Shown: positions 55,020 to 64,000 of the stretch, piece by piece
How positions within the stretch are numbered: position 1 is the stretch's first letter
Layout: each line of letters begins with the position of its first letter
Source of the DNA: Heligmosomoides polygyrus polygyrus
Lineage: Eukaryota > Nematoda > Chromadorea > Rhabditida > Heligmosomidae
Direction: 5' to 3'
Length of the DNA: 64,000 bases
Assembly (NCBI GenBank): GCA_947396885.1
Contig: OX377204.1
Coordinates: 52,315,139 to 52,379,138 of the forward strand
The notes under the pieces: generated by a model
Database searches by the model: none
Seen by the model: the letters and a program-made list of their open reading frames with translations, nothing else
What the model was told of the DNA's origin: nothing
Translations under genes and position numbers: made by a program

Positions 55020-55160
55020 GATAAAAGGGAAAGGATGGTGGTATTCAATCCCTCCGGAATGCGCCGTGCATTCCACCTCTACGGGACAACATCGTATAGT
55101 CCCCTTCGAATGCGTATTTGGCAATACAGTGACCTGCGGTGGTCAGCCGATGAACAACAT
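55020..55160 (-). repeat. SINE tail half
   Basis: TTCAATCCCTCCGGAATGCG, CCGTGCATTCCACC and GTGACCTGCGGTGGTCAGCC match the 58735 copy; the head is missing. Confidence 0.65.
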
Positions 55161-55291
55161 AAAACATAAGAAAATATGAAATTCAAAGAAGTAAAGAAAG
55201 GTGTAAAATAACAGAAGTAAAAGAATGTTATCTCACAAAATATAAAACATATAAAAAGGTTCGTTTCACCACTGCCTTCAAACGTGTTATA

Positions 55292-55332
55292 CTCCTCCCG
55301 TGGCTCTTCAGTGAAGAAGAGGAGTATATTTT
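55292..55332. repeat. Repeat-borne hairpin, copy 1
   Basis: ATACTCCTC pairs with GAGGAGTAT around TGGCTCTTCAGTGAAGA. A near-identical hairpin occurs at 62698-62742, also in A/G-rich DNA. Confidence 0.6.
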
Positions 55333-55653
55333 AGGATTTCTTTAAAATCTATCTATAAAAGGAAAGAGATAGGATAACGAAAATGGAAGAGAGAACACAG
55401 AAAGAAAAATAAGAAAGAGTGAAGAAGGAAACATAAAGAACCAGAGATATTTGAGAGAATTAGAATTAGAAAGTGAAAATAAATGAGGAGTAAAAAGTAG
55501 GTCAAGTAAACCATAAGGTACAATTCAAAGAAGTAATAAATATAACTTTATAAGTTCAAAGTGACTATTTAAAAGTATTATTATAATTAATATTGCAATT
55601 CATTATTATCACGATTTATGGTAGTTTACTTTTATTATTATGGTAGTTTACTT

Positions 55654-58640
55654 CCACGGATCTCTCTCGATAGAGAGCCTTCGGGCTCTCTTGTTAAGAG
55701 GGATCTCGGGCCGCTTGTCGCAGGGCCACGTGGCGCGTCCCCGGGTGGTGGATAGGGGAATTAAACGCGAACCAAATGCGACCGTGTACTGCCCAGAGAC
55801 GCAGGTGGGATGCAGGGGATGGACTCCTTGCTCCTGCTGTGTCGGGTCGACGCGTTCCTTGTGCGTGGGAGCGGCATGTTCGTGCACAGTGTGCGTGGAT
55901 GTGTCCGTGACTGTGCGGATTGTAACTGTGTCGGCTCGGCCAAAAGCTTGCACTCGGTAGACTGGGAGTACATGTAAGGCGATTCGAGGCCGCCTTAAGT
56001 CTCGCCCCGTCCCTTCGGGCAGTCTGGCTGGCTGCCCGGAGTACCCCGCCCGCACGACAGAGCCTGACTAGCTACCCGTGTTGTATTCCAGTCAAACACA
56101 GCAGCACTAAAGGGCCTCATTCCCCTGACCCCGAAAGAGCCCCCATTTCTGCAGCGATGGGAAGGACGAGTACGGAGAGGCTGCTAAAATCTCAGGGCCT
56201 AACCAGGCTGCGCAAACTGAGAAGGACTAGGATGACGATCTGTACTTACAACGCCCGCACGCTTGCGTCGGAAGCATCCGTCGAGGACCTGATGATGCAA
56301 GCCAGGAAGATCAAGTACGACGTCATCGGACTGACCGAGACGAGAAGACACCACCCCCTACACGCCGCCTACGACTCCGGAGAAGAACTGTTCCTCGGAA
56401 CATGCGACAGCAGGGGAGTAGGCGGCGTTGGTGTCCTCGTCAACACGCACTTGGCCATGAACATCGATTCGTACGAGTCTCTGACAAGCCGAATCGGACG
56501 TCTGCGACTGAAGCGATGTGGCTCCGTGCCAGCCTTGACTGTGTTCGTCGCGTATGCCCCAACATCCGACTACGACGACGAGGCCTTCTACGTGGAGCTG
56601 GAGAAGTTCTATAAGGAAGATTACACCTTCTACAAGGTGATCGTCGGCGACTTCAACGCCAAGATCGGACCGCGAAGGTCGCCGGAAGAGCTTCACATCG
56701 GAACCCACGGTTTGGAGTGGAACGAGCAAGGTGAAAGGCTGTCTGAGTTTATCATGTCGACCAAGACCATCCATGGAAACTCGCAGTTCCAGAAGCTTCC
56801 CTTCCTACGATGGACCTGGGAATCCCCCGGTGGCCAGTTCCACAACGAGATCGACCACATCATCTTCAATCGCAAGTATTGCCTGACCGATGTCTCCGTT
56901 GTCCCCAAGTTCTACACGGGATCGGACCACCGCCTCCTTCGCGCGAGGTTCCGCTTTTCGCGTCAAGGAGAGAAGGCCGCGAAGTTCAAGAAGAGGAGTC
57001 CCAGAGCGACCATCAACTGGGATCTCTACACCTCTCTTGTCGGCCTTTGGGAAGATGCCGTCATGGACAACGTCGACAAGGAATACGATCGCCTCGTGCA
57101 TCATCTCCACGATAGTGCTAAGGGAGCCGAGAGCTTGAAGACCACCAAGAGACGCCTGTCTCCGGAAACTCTCGAGCTGATACGCCAGCGTGGAGCAACA
57201 CGAGCGTCAGGCAACTACCAACTGACGTCCGAGCTTGCGAAGCTATGCAGAGCGGCGATAAAGGAAGATCTCAAGGAGAGAAGGGCGGAAGTGTTGGCTG
57301 AAGCAGCAGAGGCAGGGCTGAGCATCCGCAATGCCCGCCGGAACTTCGCCAACTTCAAGACCAAGATGACCGCTCTCCGACGTCCTGACGGAACCATCAC
57401 CTCTTCCAGAAGGACCATGGAGAAAGTCATCCACGACTTCTACTCCGATCTCTTCGATAGCCACGTCCACCTGCCCCCATGCCATCTTCCGCAGGATGGA
57501 TACGTCGTCCCCTCTGTTCTCTCTTCCGAAATCCGACATGCCATCTCGTCGGTGAAGAAACGTACAGCACCCGGTTCTGACAGGATCAGAGCTGAACACC
57601 TGAAGAACCTCCCGCCAGCGCTCATCAACACCTTGGCGCGGCTCTTCACACGCTACCTGTCCGAATGCAAGGTTCCATCTCAGTGGAAGACCAGCAAGAC
57701 CGTTTTGCTGTACAAGAAGGGAGACGTGCACGACATTGGCAACTATCGCCCGATCTGCCTGTTGTCCGTAGTCTACAAGCTGTTCACTCGAGTCATCCTG
57801 AATAGGATTAGTAGAACGCTGGACGAAGGACAGCCATGCGAACAAGCAGGATTTCGGAGAGGATTCAGCACGATCGACCACATACACACCATTACGAAGC
57901 TCATCGAAGTGTCGCGAGAGTACAAGCTGCCGCTGTGCCTTACGTTCATCGACCTGAAGAAGGCATTCGACTCCGTCGAGACTGAAGCGGTCATGGAAGC
58001 CCTGCTCACCCAGGGCGTTCCTACTCAGTACATCAGAGTCCTTCGAGAGCTGTACAGTGGATTCACGACCAAGATCTCACCATTCTACAACGACGTCGTC
58101 GTCGACGTGAAGAGAGGGGTTCGGCAAGGGGATACCATATCCCCGAAGCTCTTCAGCGCCACCCTCGAAAATGTCATGCGCGAACTAGAATGGGAAGACA
58201 TGGGAGTGAAGGTCGACGGCCGGCAACTGCACCATCTTCGCTTCGCTGACGACATCGTGCTCATAACACCGAGCATCAGCGAGGCAGAGCGAATGCTGGC
58301 CGACTTCGATCGTGTATGTGGGAACGTTGGACTGCAGCTGAATCTTACGAAGACGATGTTCATGAAGAACGGATGGGTTTCTGATGCCCCATTCTCGCTC
58401 AACGGAACGAACATCTCCGAATGCTCCAGCTATGTGTATCTGGGTCGCGAAGTCAGCATGGCCAACGACCTAGCACCAGAGCTGAGCAAGAGGAAACGAG
58501 CGGCTTGGGGAGCTTTCAAGAGCGTCGAAGAAGTCGTGAAGAAAACGAAGAACGTCCGACTCCGTGCCCACCTATTCGACTCCACTGTTGCCCCGCTCGA
58601 GCAAGTCGATGATCAACGGGACGACAGGTGATACAGGTGA
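55654..58640 (+). mobile_element. RTE-type LINE with target duplication
   Basis: Flanked by perfect 10-bp TAGTTTACTT (55644-55653 and 58641-58650). Has a GC-rich 503-nt 5' UTR, one ORF and a short 3' end with ACAGGTGAT repeated. Complete at both ends. Confidence 0.92.
56157..58631 (+). CDS. RTE-type endonuclease/reverse transcriptase, open frame
   Basis: 824 aa from ATG at 56157, no stop or frameshift. APE-type endonuclease (about residues 20-265): [60 protein letters not shown] (about 470-750): [62 protein letters not shown] (motif A), [13 protein letters not shown] (B), [11 protein letters not shown] (C), [18 protein letters not shown]. All catalytic residues are present. After [12 protein letters not shown] it jumps to [13 protein letters not shown] and stops. 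The truncated sister copy at 40184 has about 150 residues there, so this copy has an in-frame C-terminal deletion. Possibly transcribed; mobility is doubtful without the C-terminal region. Confidence 0.95.
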   Translation: MGRTSTERLLKSQGLTRLRKLRRTRMTICTYNARTLASEASVEDLMMQARKIKYDVIGLTETRRHHPLHAAYDSGEELFLGTCDSRGVGGVGVLVNTHLAMNIDSYESLTSRIGRLRLKRCGSVPALTVFVAYAPTSDYDDEAFYVELEKFYKEDYTFYKVIVGDFNAKIGPRRSPEELHIGTHGLEWNEQGERLSEFIMSTKTIHGNSQFQKLPFLRWTWESPGGQFHNEIDHIIFNRKYCLTDVSVVPKFYTGSDHRLLRARFRFSRQGEKAAKFKKRSPRATINWDLYTSLVGLWEDAVMDNVDKEYDRLVHHLHDSAKGAESLKTTKRRLSPETLELIRQRGATRASGNYQLTSELAKLCRAAIKEDLKERRAEVLAEAAEAGLSIRNARRNFANFKTKMTALRRPDGTITSSRRTMEKVIHDFYSDLFDSHVHLPPCHLPQDGYVVPSVLSSEIRHAISSVKKRTAPGSDRIRAEHLKNLPPALINTLARLFTRYLSECKVPSQWKTSKTVLLYKKGDVHDIGNYRPICLLSVVYKLFTRVILNRISRTLDEGQPCEQAGFRRGFSTIDHIHTITKLIEVSREYKLPLCLTFIDLKKAFDSVETEAVMEALLTQGVPTQYIRVLRELYSGFTTKISPFYNDVVVDVKRGVRQGDTISPKLFSATLENVMRELEWEDMGVKVDGRQLHHLRFADDIVLITPSISEAERMLADFDRVCGNVGLQLNLTKTMFMKNGWVSDAPFSLNGTNISECSSYVYLGREVSMANDLAPELSKRKRAAWGAFKSVEEVVKKTKNVRLRAHLFDSTVAPLEQVDDQRDDR

Positions 58641-58734
58641 TAGTTTACTTATTTATTTACATAATAATTAATTTTTATTTATTTTTGTTTTATTATTTAT
58701 TTATATTTTATTTATTTATTAATTGACTACTTTA

Positions 58735-59036
58735 TTAAAGGATAAGGATAAAGGACGGCGTTACTCAATCCCTTTTGGGATGCGCCAGCGCATTCTACTT
58801 CTACAGTATGTCGTGGAGGCGACATGAATGCGTATTTGGCCATACAATGACTTGCGGTGGCCAGCCGATGAACAAGTCAGCGCTTTATCCTCCCCAGACA
58901 CGTCTGGTACCAATTCACCGACCCCGGAGGGATGGAAGACTTGGTTGGCCTGGGCGGGAAATCCGAACCAGGAACCTAGTATGGGGTGCACGCGACAGTC
59001 GCGCCTCCTCCGACTGCGCTACACGCGCCCGACTAC
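58735..59036 (-). repeat. tRNA-headed SINE, best copy
   Basis: Minus strand starts GTAGTCGGGCGCGTGTAGCG (A-box TGTAGCGCAGTCGG) and has GGTTCGGATTTCCCG (B-box). A body of about 170 bp is shared with six other copies, and the 3' end is TTTATCCTTATCCTTT. About 300 bp. Not a tRNA: the acceptor stem does not pair. Confidence 0.8.
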
Positions 59037-59551
59037 TTTATTACTTTTATTAATTATTTTTATTTTATAATAAGAACAGCCTTTTTAAAAATTGGAAAAC
59101 ATACCATTTTTGACCACCGCCGTACTCCGTAGCTGCGAATAAGGAAGTGTGTATCATTCGACTGCTACATATAGTGATATAGTGATATCCACATTAGTTC
59201 TCATTTATATTTCAAATATGGCAAAACTTTTTGTATCACTGAGAAAGGTTATCCGACATACACCCAGCGTCGAATGCAGTGTTGGTTAAACCAACAACAA
59301 CACCACAAGGCGGCATCGCCTTCACTGCTAAGGAATTTTCATTTTCATTTTTTATTTTATGGTAAGATTAGTTATGTTAATAAGCACTCTTGTTAAATAA
59401 AATTTGGATGTTATTTGGTTTTGATACATCTTCATTCTTCAATCGTCTTCCGTAGAAATATATTGTTTGTTTGTTTTTGACTTGATAAATTTTGAACCTA
59501 TAATATATAATCTATGTTTATACAAACTTTTAATTATGTTTGAAATAATAA

Positions 59552-59594
59552 CTGTGTACAGTATTCACACAGGAAATGTGAATACTGTACACAG
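59552..59594. repeat. Perfect 18-bp hairpin, 7-nt loop
   Basis: CTGTGTACAGTATTCACA (59552-59569) pairs perfectly with 59577-59594. Too small for a typical pre-miRNA. Confidence 0.85.
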
Positions 59595-59599
59595 GCGAT

Positions 59600-60530
59600 A
59601 TACGACATGTGGAGTGCCACGGGAGGCCGCAAGGGCAGCGAGCGGTCCGCCGCCGTGTCCGCACTCGGGCCGAAGCGCAGCCCCAAACTTGCTTCGGCGG
59701 CCAAAGAGGTGGAAATGGTTTTCAGTTCGAATGCGGACAATATTACATCTGTGGAAAGCTAGCAACGAGCTGAGAAATGCTGTCCAGTTGATTTTTCGAA
59801 TAAACTCGTCCATAAAGGGATAAGTGATTGAGACAAAATTCTCTGTTGTTTCGTCAAACTTTAGCCGCATAGAAATCTACTTTTAACGGCCAAATCTTTT
59901 CGTTCTTTTCAGATTCGAAAGTGCTTGTGGTCTACTGTAGACCACAAAAAAACGGCTTTTGTACTTATTCTGTACTAGAGCAACCAAAGTTCAAAGATAG
60001 GAGAAATCCTGCGCGGCATATTGAGATTGGACCAATCCCTTATTGGAAAAAAAAGAAAATCTAGTCATTTCTGTTCATTTCTCAAAGCCATTTTACACGT
60101 TTTATAAAGGCCATCGTTCCCACAATGGAAAAGTAGAATACTGTCTTCTGTAGCAGGCTACTAGTTGGGTAATTCTTAACTGAATCTTAGGTTTCCGCGC
60201 GTTTGCGCCTATCTCAAATTGGGCGTATTTATTCAAACTTGGCACTATTTAGTACCACGATGACGCTTGATGCGTAACAAATACAGATCTGTTGAAACAA
60301 TAGAGGATTTCTGAGTTTCGATGAACCTCGTCAACGAAAAGCCTTAAGGACATGCCACTGGGGATCTCGGAGGGGTCGTAAATCAATTGGCGGAGCCGAG
60401 GAAGCAAAAGCTTCATAGCTAGGTCACTGTGCAATCGTTTTAGATTATGTTTAAGTCGTTGGATTGAAAATGAGACAGGGCTTCTAACGGTGTTAATTAG
60501 ATTTTAAACAAATAACTTTGAGAAGAGTTA
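59600..60530. other. Gene-poor stretch
   Basis: A 101-aa minus frame at 59565-59870 and its 118-aa plus shadow have no recognised family. Nothing else supported. Confidence 0.4.
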
Positions 60531-60539
60531 TGGCAATGC

Positions 60540-60575
60540 GACGCTTTGTGACGGATTAATCCGTCGCAAAGCGTC
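60540..60575. repeat. 36-bp near-perfect palindrome
   Basis: GACGCTTTGTGACGGATT followed by its complement with one mismatched pair; then TTTTTT. The core CGGATTAATC also occurs at 18763. Confidence 0.8.
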
Positions 60576-60639
60576 TTTTTTGCAAAGAATTCGAGCGGTA
60601 TTGTAGGTTAGAACAAGTGTTTGCTATTTTTAACGTTTC

Positions 60640-61060
60640 GGAGAGATTTATCGCTTCTTTTTTATATTTATACAGACCGCTGACTTATAATGTGGAAGCC
60701 TTAAAACTTTAAAGTTGAAGTCGTCTGTTTTATTGTACATCCTCGTTTCTATTCTATTTTTATAATTCTTAATGTAATGTGTAATAATTGCAGTGATGTT
60801 CGTTAATATGCGTCCTTCTCAATTCCAGAGTATCTTTATAGACTAGTTTTAAATTATCATCTACACGATTTTCGTTTAAGTTATGGACTACTATTAGATC
60901 ATCCATATATCTGTAAGGTATAAACATGTTATTACTATTAGCGACAAACGATTTAGCGAATTCGTATTCCATATAGACATCGTGATATCTGCAAGTAGTG
61001 TAGTGGACTAAAGTTATGTACCTCCTTGAGGAACACCTTCATTTTGTCGAAAAATTGTTG
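60640..61060 (-). pseudogene. Reverse-transcriptase fragment, Penelope-like
   Basis: Minus strand reads FLLKNSYIVFSSTIFRQNEG, VPQGG, then MEYEFAKSF, FIPYRYMDDLIVVHN (RT motif C, YMDD), LVYKDTLELRRTHINEHHCN, and after a frameshift ETRMYNKTDDFNFKVLRLPH. The YMDD box followed by a LEL(R/K)xT block and Y(D/N)K(T/R)DDFxF fits Penelope-like RTs better than LINEs. At least two frame breaks. Confidence 0.6.
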
Positions 61061-61860
61061 AGCTAAATACTATATAGCTATTTTTAAGTAAGAAATTACC
61101 AATACTGGCTCATGCTGATTTCTGTCCAATATCAACAAAATTCTAAAAAGAGAAAAATCATCCTCACCAACAACTCCTTCTTGTTGATATTCGTCAGAAA
61201 TCAGTATGAGATAATAAACGCGACACAAATTCTTATTGAGCAAGACATCCTCTTCCGAACGATATATATCACCAAGCAAAAAGCAAGGTAATCAAGCAAA
61301 AAACTCCACCCCAGAGCAGGAGCTGTCGGTAAAAGTCCGGACGGAAAAGTCGTACATTCGCATTAGTATTTTTTGTAGTAGTCATTATTTTGATGACCTA
61401 AAAATCAATAAAGGACGAATGACCAAATAGGTCCAACATGTATTCTTGCAGTACAGAACATTATCTTCCAAATGCTATGAAAAGCTGCGCAAAAATTCCA
61501 AATCTAAACGGAGAGAAGCAACTGTCGGCGATGGCCACCTTCCACTTTTTCATTTTTCATTTTAACAACCTAAAAATCGACAAAATTCAGGATGGAAAAA
61601 GAAAAGCAGTACAGATTCTGATAGAGCAAATCATTCCCTTTCGAAGGCTCTATAGCGCTATGCAAGAGATCGCCGGCGAAATCCGCAACGAATCGTTGAA
61701 AAAACGGCGGGACTTATGGGGCAACTTAATAGCATTGCTAAAGCTCACCTTGATTTGGGAACTTTTCCTTGTAAGGGTTATGGTAATTAGGAGCCGGGTG
61801 GGGGGGGGGTGGTCCCGGATTCCCAGATCGTGACTGTAGCAAAGCCGTGTAAATCGTGGA
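61061..61860. other. Stretch with an inverted repeat and an unassigned frame
   Basis: GCTGATTTCTGTCCAATATC (61117) pairs with the complement near 61200 over about 25 bp. The 131-aa plus frame 61438-61833 (QDGKRKAVQILIEQIIPFRR) is not recognised; its first half looks like a diverged duplicate of 61230-61430. A G-run follows at 61800. Confidence 0.4.
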
Positions 61861-61863
61861 TTC

Positions 61864-62432
61864 TTAACCGTAAACGTAACAATGCCGCAGGTTCAAAGAT
61901 GGTCTCAGAGAAATGTATTCGTGCTTTGGGTGTTCACGTCCACAAACGAAGTTGTTTTCGTGCACCATAGCAAACCAATAGTTTCGTCTTTTTCCATATG
62001 AAATGGCACAACTCTTTTCTGAGAAGAAATATTGACTCGCTTGATGATTCATTATGAAGACCACGAACCAGAATACGTAGCGCACCTCAGAATTCATACT
62101 CCTGTAGTGTTCGTACTCCTGTGTTGATACATAGCAAAGATTATGTCTTGAGGTTCGTCGCTGCTATATGTTTTACATTTCCCTGTCGCCAAAATTACGT
62201 AGACACCGCTTATTGTGAGCTCGGTGACAGAAGAAAATACTGCTCCAAACAAAAGGCTCTTAACAAAAGGCTGCAAGCAACGTAAGAGAAGAAGATGCTT
62301 CACACTACTAGCGCAGAACCAAACTTGGATGGAGTCCGTACGAGGAACTGGAACAATGACAATCCTCGATGCCTTGGACAAGGAAAAGATTTGATGCTGA
62401 AAACTGCTGTCTTCCGAATACTTCGATATCAA
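61864..62432 (-). other. Two unassigned minus frames
   Basis: A 112-aa frame (62094-62432) is followed by a 77-aa frame (61864-62097) with AISYGKRRNYWFAMVHEN after a CTTCTCAG acceptor-like site. They could be host exons, but I cannot name a family. Confidence 0.25.
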
Positions 62433-62439
62433 AAAGTCG

Positions 62440-63250
62440 CGCTGCTACTTGATCGGTAGCACAAAGCCCATATAGGTGAGAGCTAGGAAAAGAACTGAAG
62501 AAAAAACAAGCAAAAAACTAAAAGGAGTTAATAAAATAGGAGAGAAGACAGGAAAATGACATAAAAGATAGGGCAGCAGACGAATGCGGATGACGACAGA
62601 TAACCACTAAATGGAAGAGAGGAGGAAGCTTATGAAGAAAAAAAAACAGTATTGGAGAAAAGGATCGCTTCGCCATATCTTCGGACGAACCTTTGCTGTA
62701 TGTTCCTCCTTTGGCTGCTCAGTGAAAAGGAGGAGTACATAATAAACAAGCTATGGATCGACCCTGTCAATATTGGTGATAACTGTAATAATACAAGATT
62801 ATAAAATCTGTATCCTAGAAGTATAAAATTACAAAATGATTAAGAGGTTCGTTATTTATAAAAATCAAAACATTAATAAAAGGCTCGATTTAGATTTAAA
62901 AATATGTTCACATTATTTTCCTTCTTAACAGTGATTATTTCTTAACTAAGGCATACACTATAAAGATGAATAAAAGAGAATTCATTATCGATCTACAACC
63001 ATATGTATGTATGAGCCGCATTGTGAAACAGGCTGGCCTATGGCCTCAGGAATGATTTCCACAGGGAGCTTTCGTCCTAGGATAGATGCGCTCACTGTTA
63101 GACCATAAATACTCGCACACTGCGCGTCTCAAACGATGAACGAAGCAGATGCTGTTCTTTAAATTGCTGATAGAACAAAACACATGACGTACGCTCTGTT
63201 TGTTTCAGAGAACATCCTGCAATCCCGTAGAAAGGTGTCGAGGTATAGGT
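62440..63250. repeat. A/G-rich dispersed repeat with hairpin copy 2
   Basis: At 62698-62742 GTTCCTCC pairs with GGAGGAGTAC around TTGGCTGCTCAGTGAAA, matching 55292. The surrounding GGAAGAGA-rich DNA resembles 55350-55480. No gene. Confidence 0.5.
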
Positions 63251-63257
63251 ATCCCAA

Positions 63258-64000
63258 CAAGGTTCCCACCTCAAGGTGAGCTTTTGCGATGCTATTTTGA
63301 CAGGATATAGGGTCGTGTGAGCGTAGTCCAGAACCAAAGTCAGTTTTTGCTAAACGCTTTTTTAAAGGCCTGAAAAGAAGGTCTGAAAGCGTGCGCGCAA
63401 CTGTCATCAACCCCTACGACAGCCCAAGGGGTATGCCTCAGCGGCGCAGTTGGTAGAACGGACGCCTCATAGGAGCGCACCTGAGGGGTTTTAAGTTCGA
63501 ATCCGTGTCCCGGCGGAATTTTTGCATATATTAGTTTTATTGTCGTGATTACGCTTTCTCATGGTGACAGGAGTCAATTTTAGACCACCAATGGTTACAA
63601 CAAACAAAGGCAGTCTATTTGCGCCTTCATGTCTGCTAGTTTTCCAACAATGCCTATCTGCACCATATCATTTCTCTGAAAATAAAAAGTCCTGTCTTGT
63701 CTTCCCTTTTAGTCAACAGCAACGGTACAAATCTATGAAACAAGTAAAACACAACCGCTTGTCACACCAACAACATCTTACAAAGCCAATAAGGAACAAT
63801 CTTCCCCCTGACAAGGAATGACCACTTCTTCTTCGTTGAACGCGCAATCCGTGGGTGTAGAAAAAGGTCCTGTGTGAACATCGACGTACCCAGCTGTCAC
63901 CCATGCGTATGACAGACACAGAAAGGTCCCATACTAAATCTAACTCGAGCCGCATCTTCCTTCTGACAGTCGGTATCTCAGTATATGGCGCCCAGGGGGG
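63258..64000. mobile_element. Foldback element of the B family, cut by the window end
   Basis: Starts CAAGGTTCCCACCTC after CAA. Matches element B through TGAGCTTTTGCGATGCTATT, GAAAGCGTGCGCGCAACTGT and the tRNA-like unit (63435-63510), and into the shared centre. The right arm lies outside. Confidence 0.8.
63435..63510 (+). promoter_or_regulatory. tRNA-like Pol III boxes, left arm
   Basis: AGCGGCGCAGTTGGTAGAAC (A-box-like) and TAAGTTCGAATCCGTG (B-box-like, closest of all copies to GGTTCGAATCC). Confidence 0.6.

Overview
The window looks like nuclear DNA of a parasitic nematode, probably a strongylid or hookworm-like species. Three things point there. There is a worm-style gene with many short exons and TTTCAG-type acceptors. 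There is a near-match to the nematode SL1 spliced leader. The repeat load (RTE and CR1-like LINEs, mariners, hAT, 3-bp-target foldback elements, tRNA-headed SINEs) is that of large-genome strongylids. I cannot name the species from sequence alone.

Only one host gene can be built with confidence. It lies on the minus strand, runs from 25688 down to at least 5396, and has 13 exons that splice in phase into about 470 residues. The product is a Rieske plus FAD/NAD(H) oxidoreductase of the apoptosis-inducing-factor-3 (AIFM3) type. The last roughly 70 residues expected for the family are not visible in the first 5.4 kb, so the 3' end is missing, diverged or outside the window. Its introns hold nearly all the repeats between 5.5 and 25.4 kb.

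Layout. 1-5.3 kb: a decayed LINE with an internal triplication, GC-rich palindromic MITEs, a 107-bp satellite and a foldback element. 5.4-25.7 kb: the AIFM3-like gene with LINEs, nested MITEs and SINEs in its introns. 25.7-32 kb: unassigned open frames and two foldback elements. 32.2-34.5 kb: a hAT element with an 8-bp target duplication, carrying an SL1-like 22-mer. 34.9-37.8 kb: one foldback element inserted into the arm of another, both with tRNA-like Pol III boxes in their arms. 39-42.7 kb: a broken RTE between AT-rich arrays. 44-52 kb: mariner, RTE and CR1 insertions layered in one another. 53.4-54.2 kb: a third mariner. 55.65-58.64 kb: a recent RTE with an open 824-aa endonuclease/RT frame and a 10-bp target duplication. 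58.7-64 kb: SINEs, hairpins, a Penelope-like RT fragment and another foldback element cut by the window edge.

The most unusual signal is a set of related foldback DNA elements whose inverted arms each carry a tRNA-derived promoter pointing inward. If transcribed, they would give convergent Pol III transcripts and double-stranded RNA. This is inference from sequence only.
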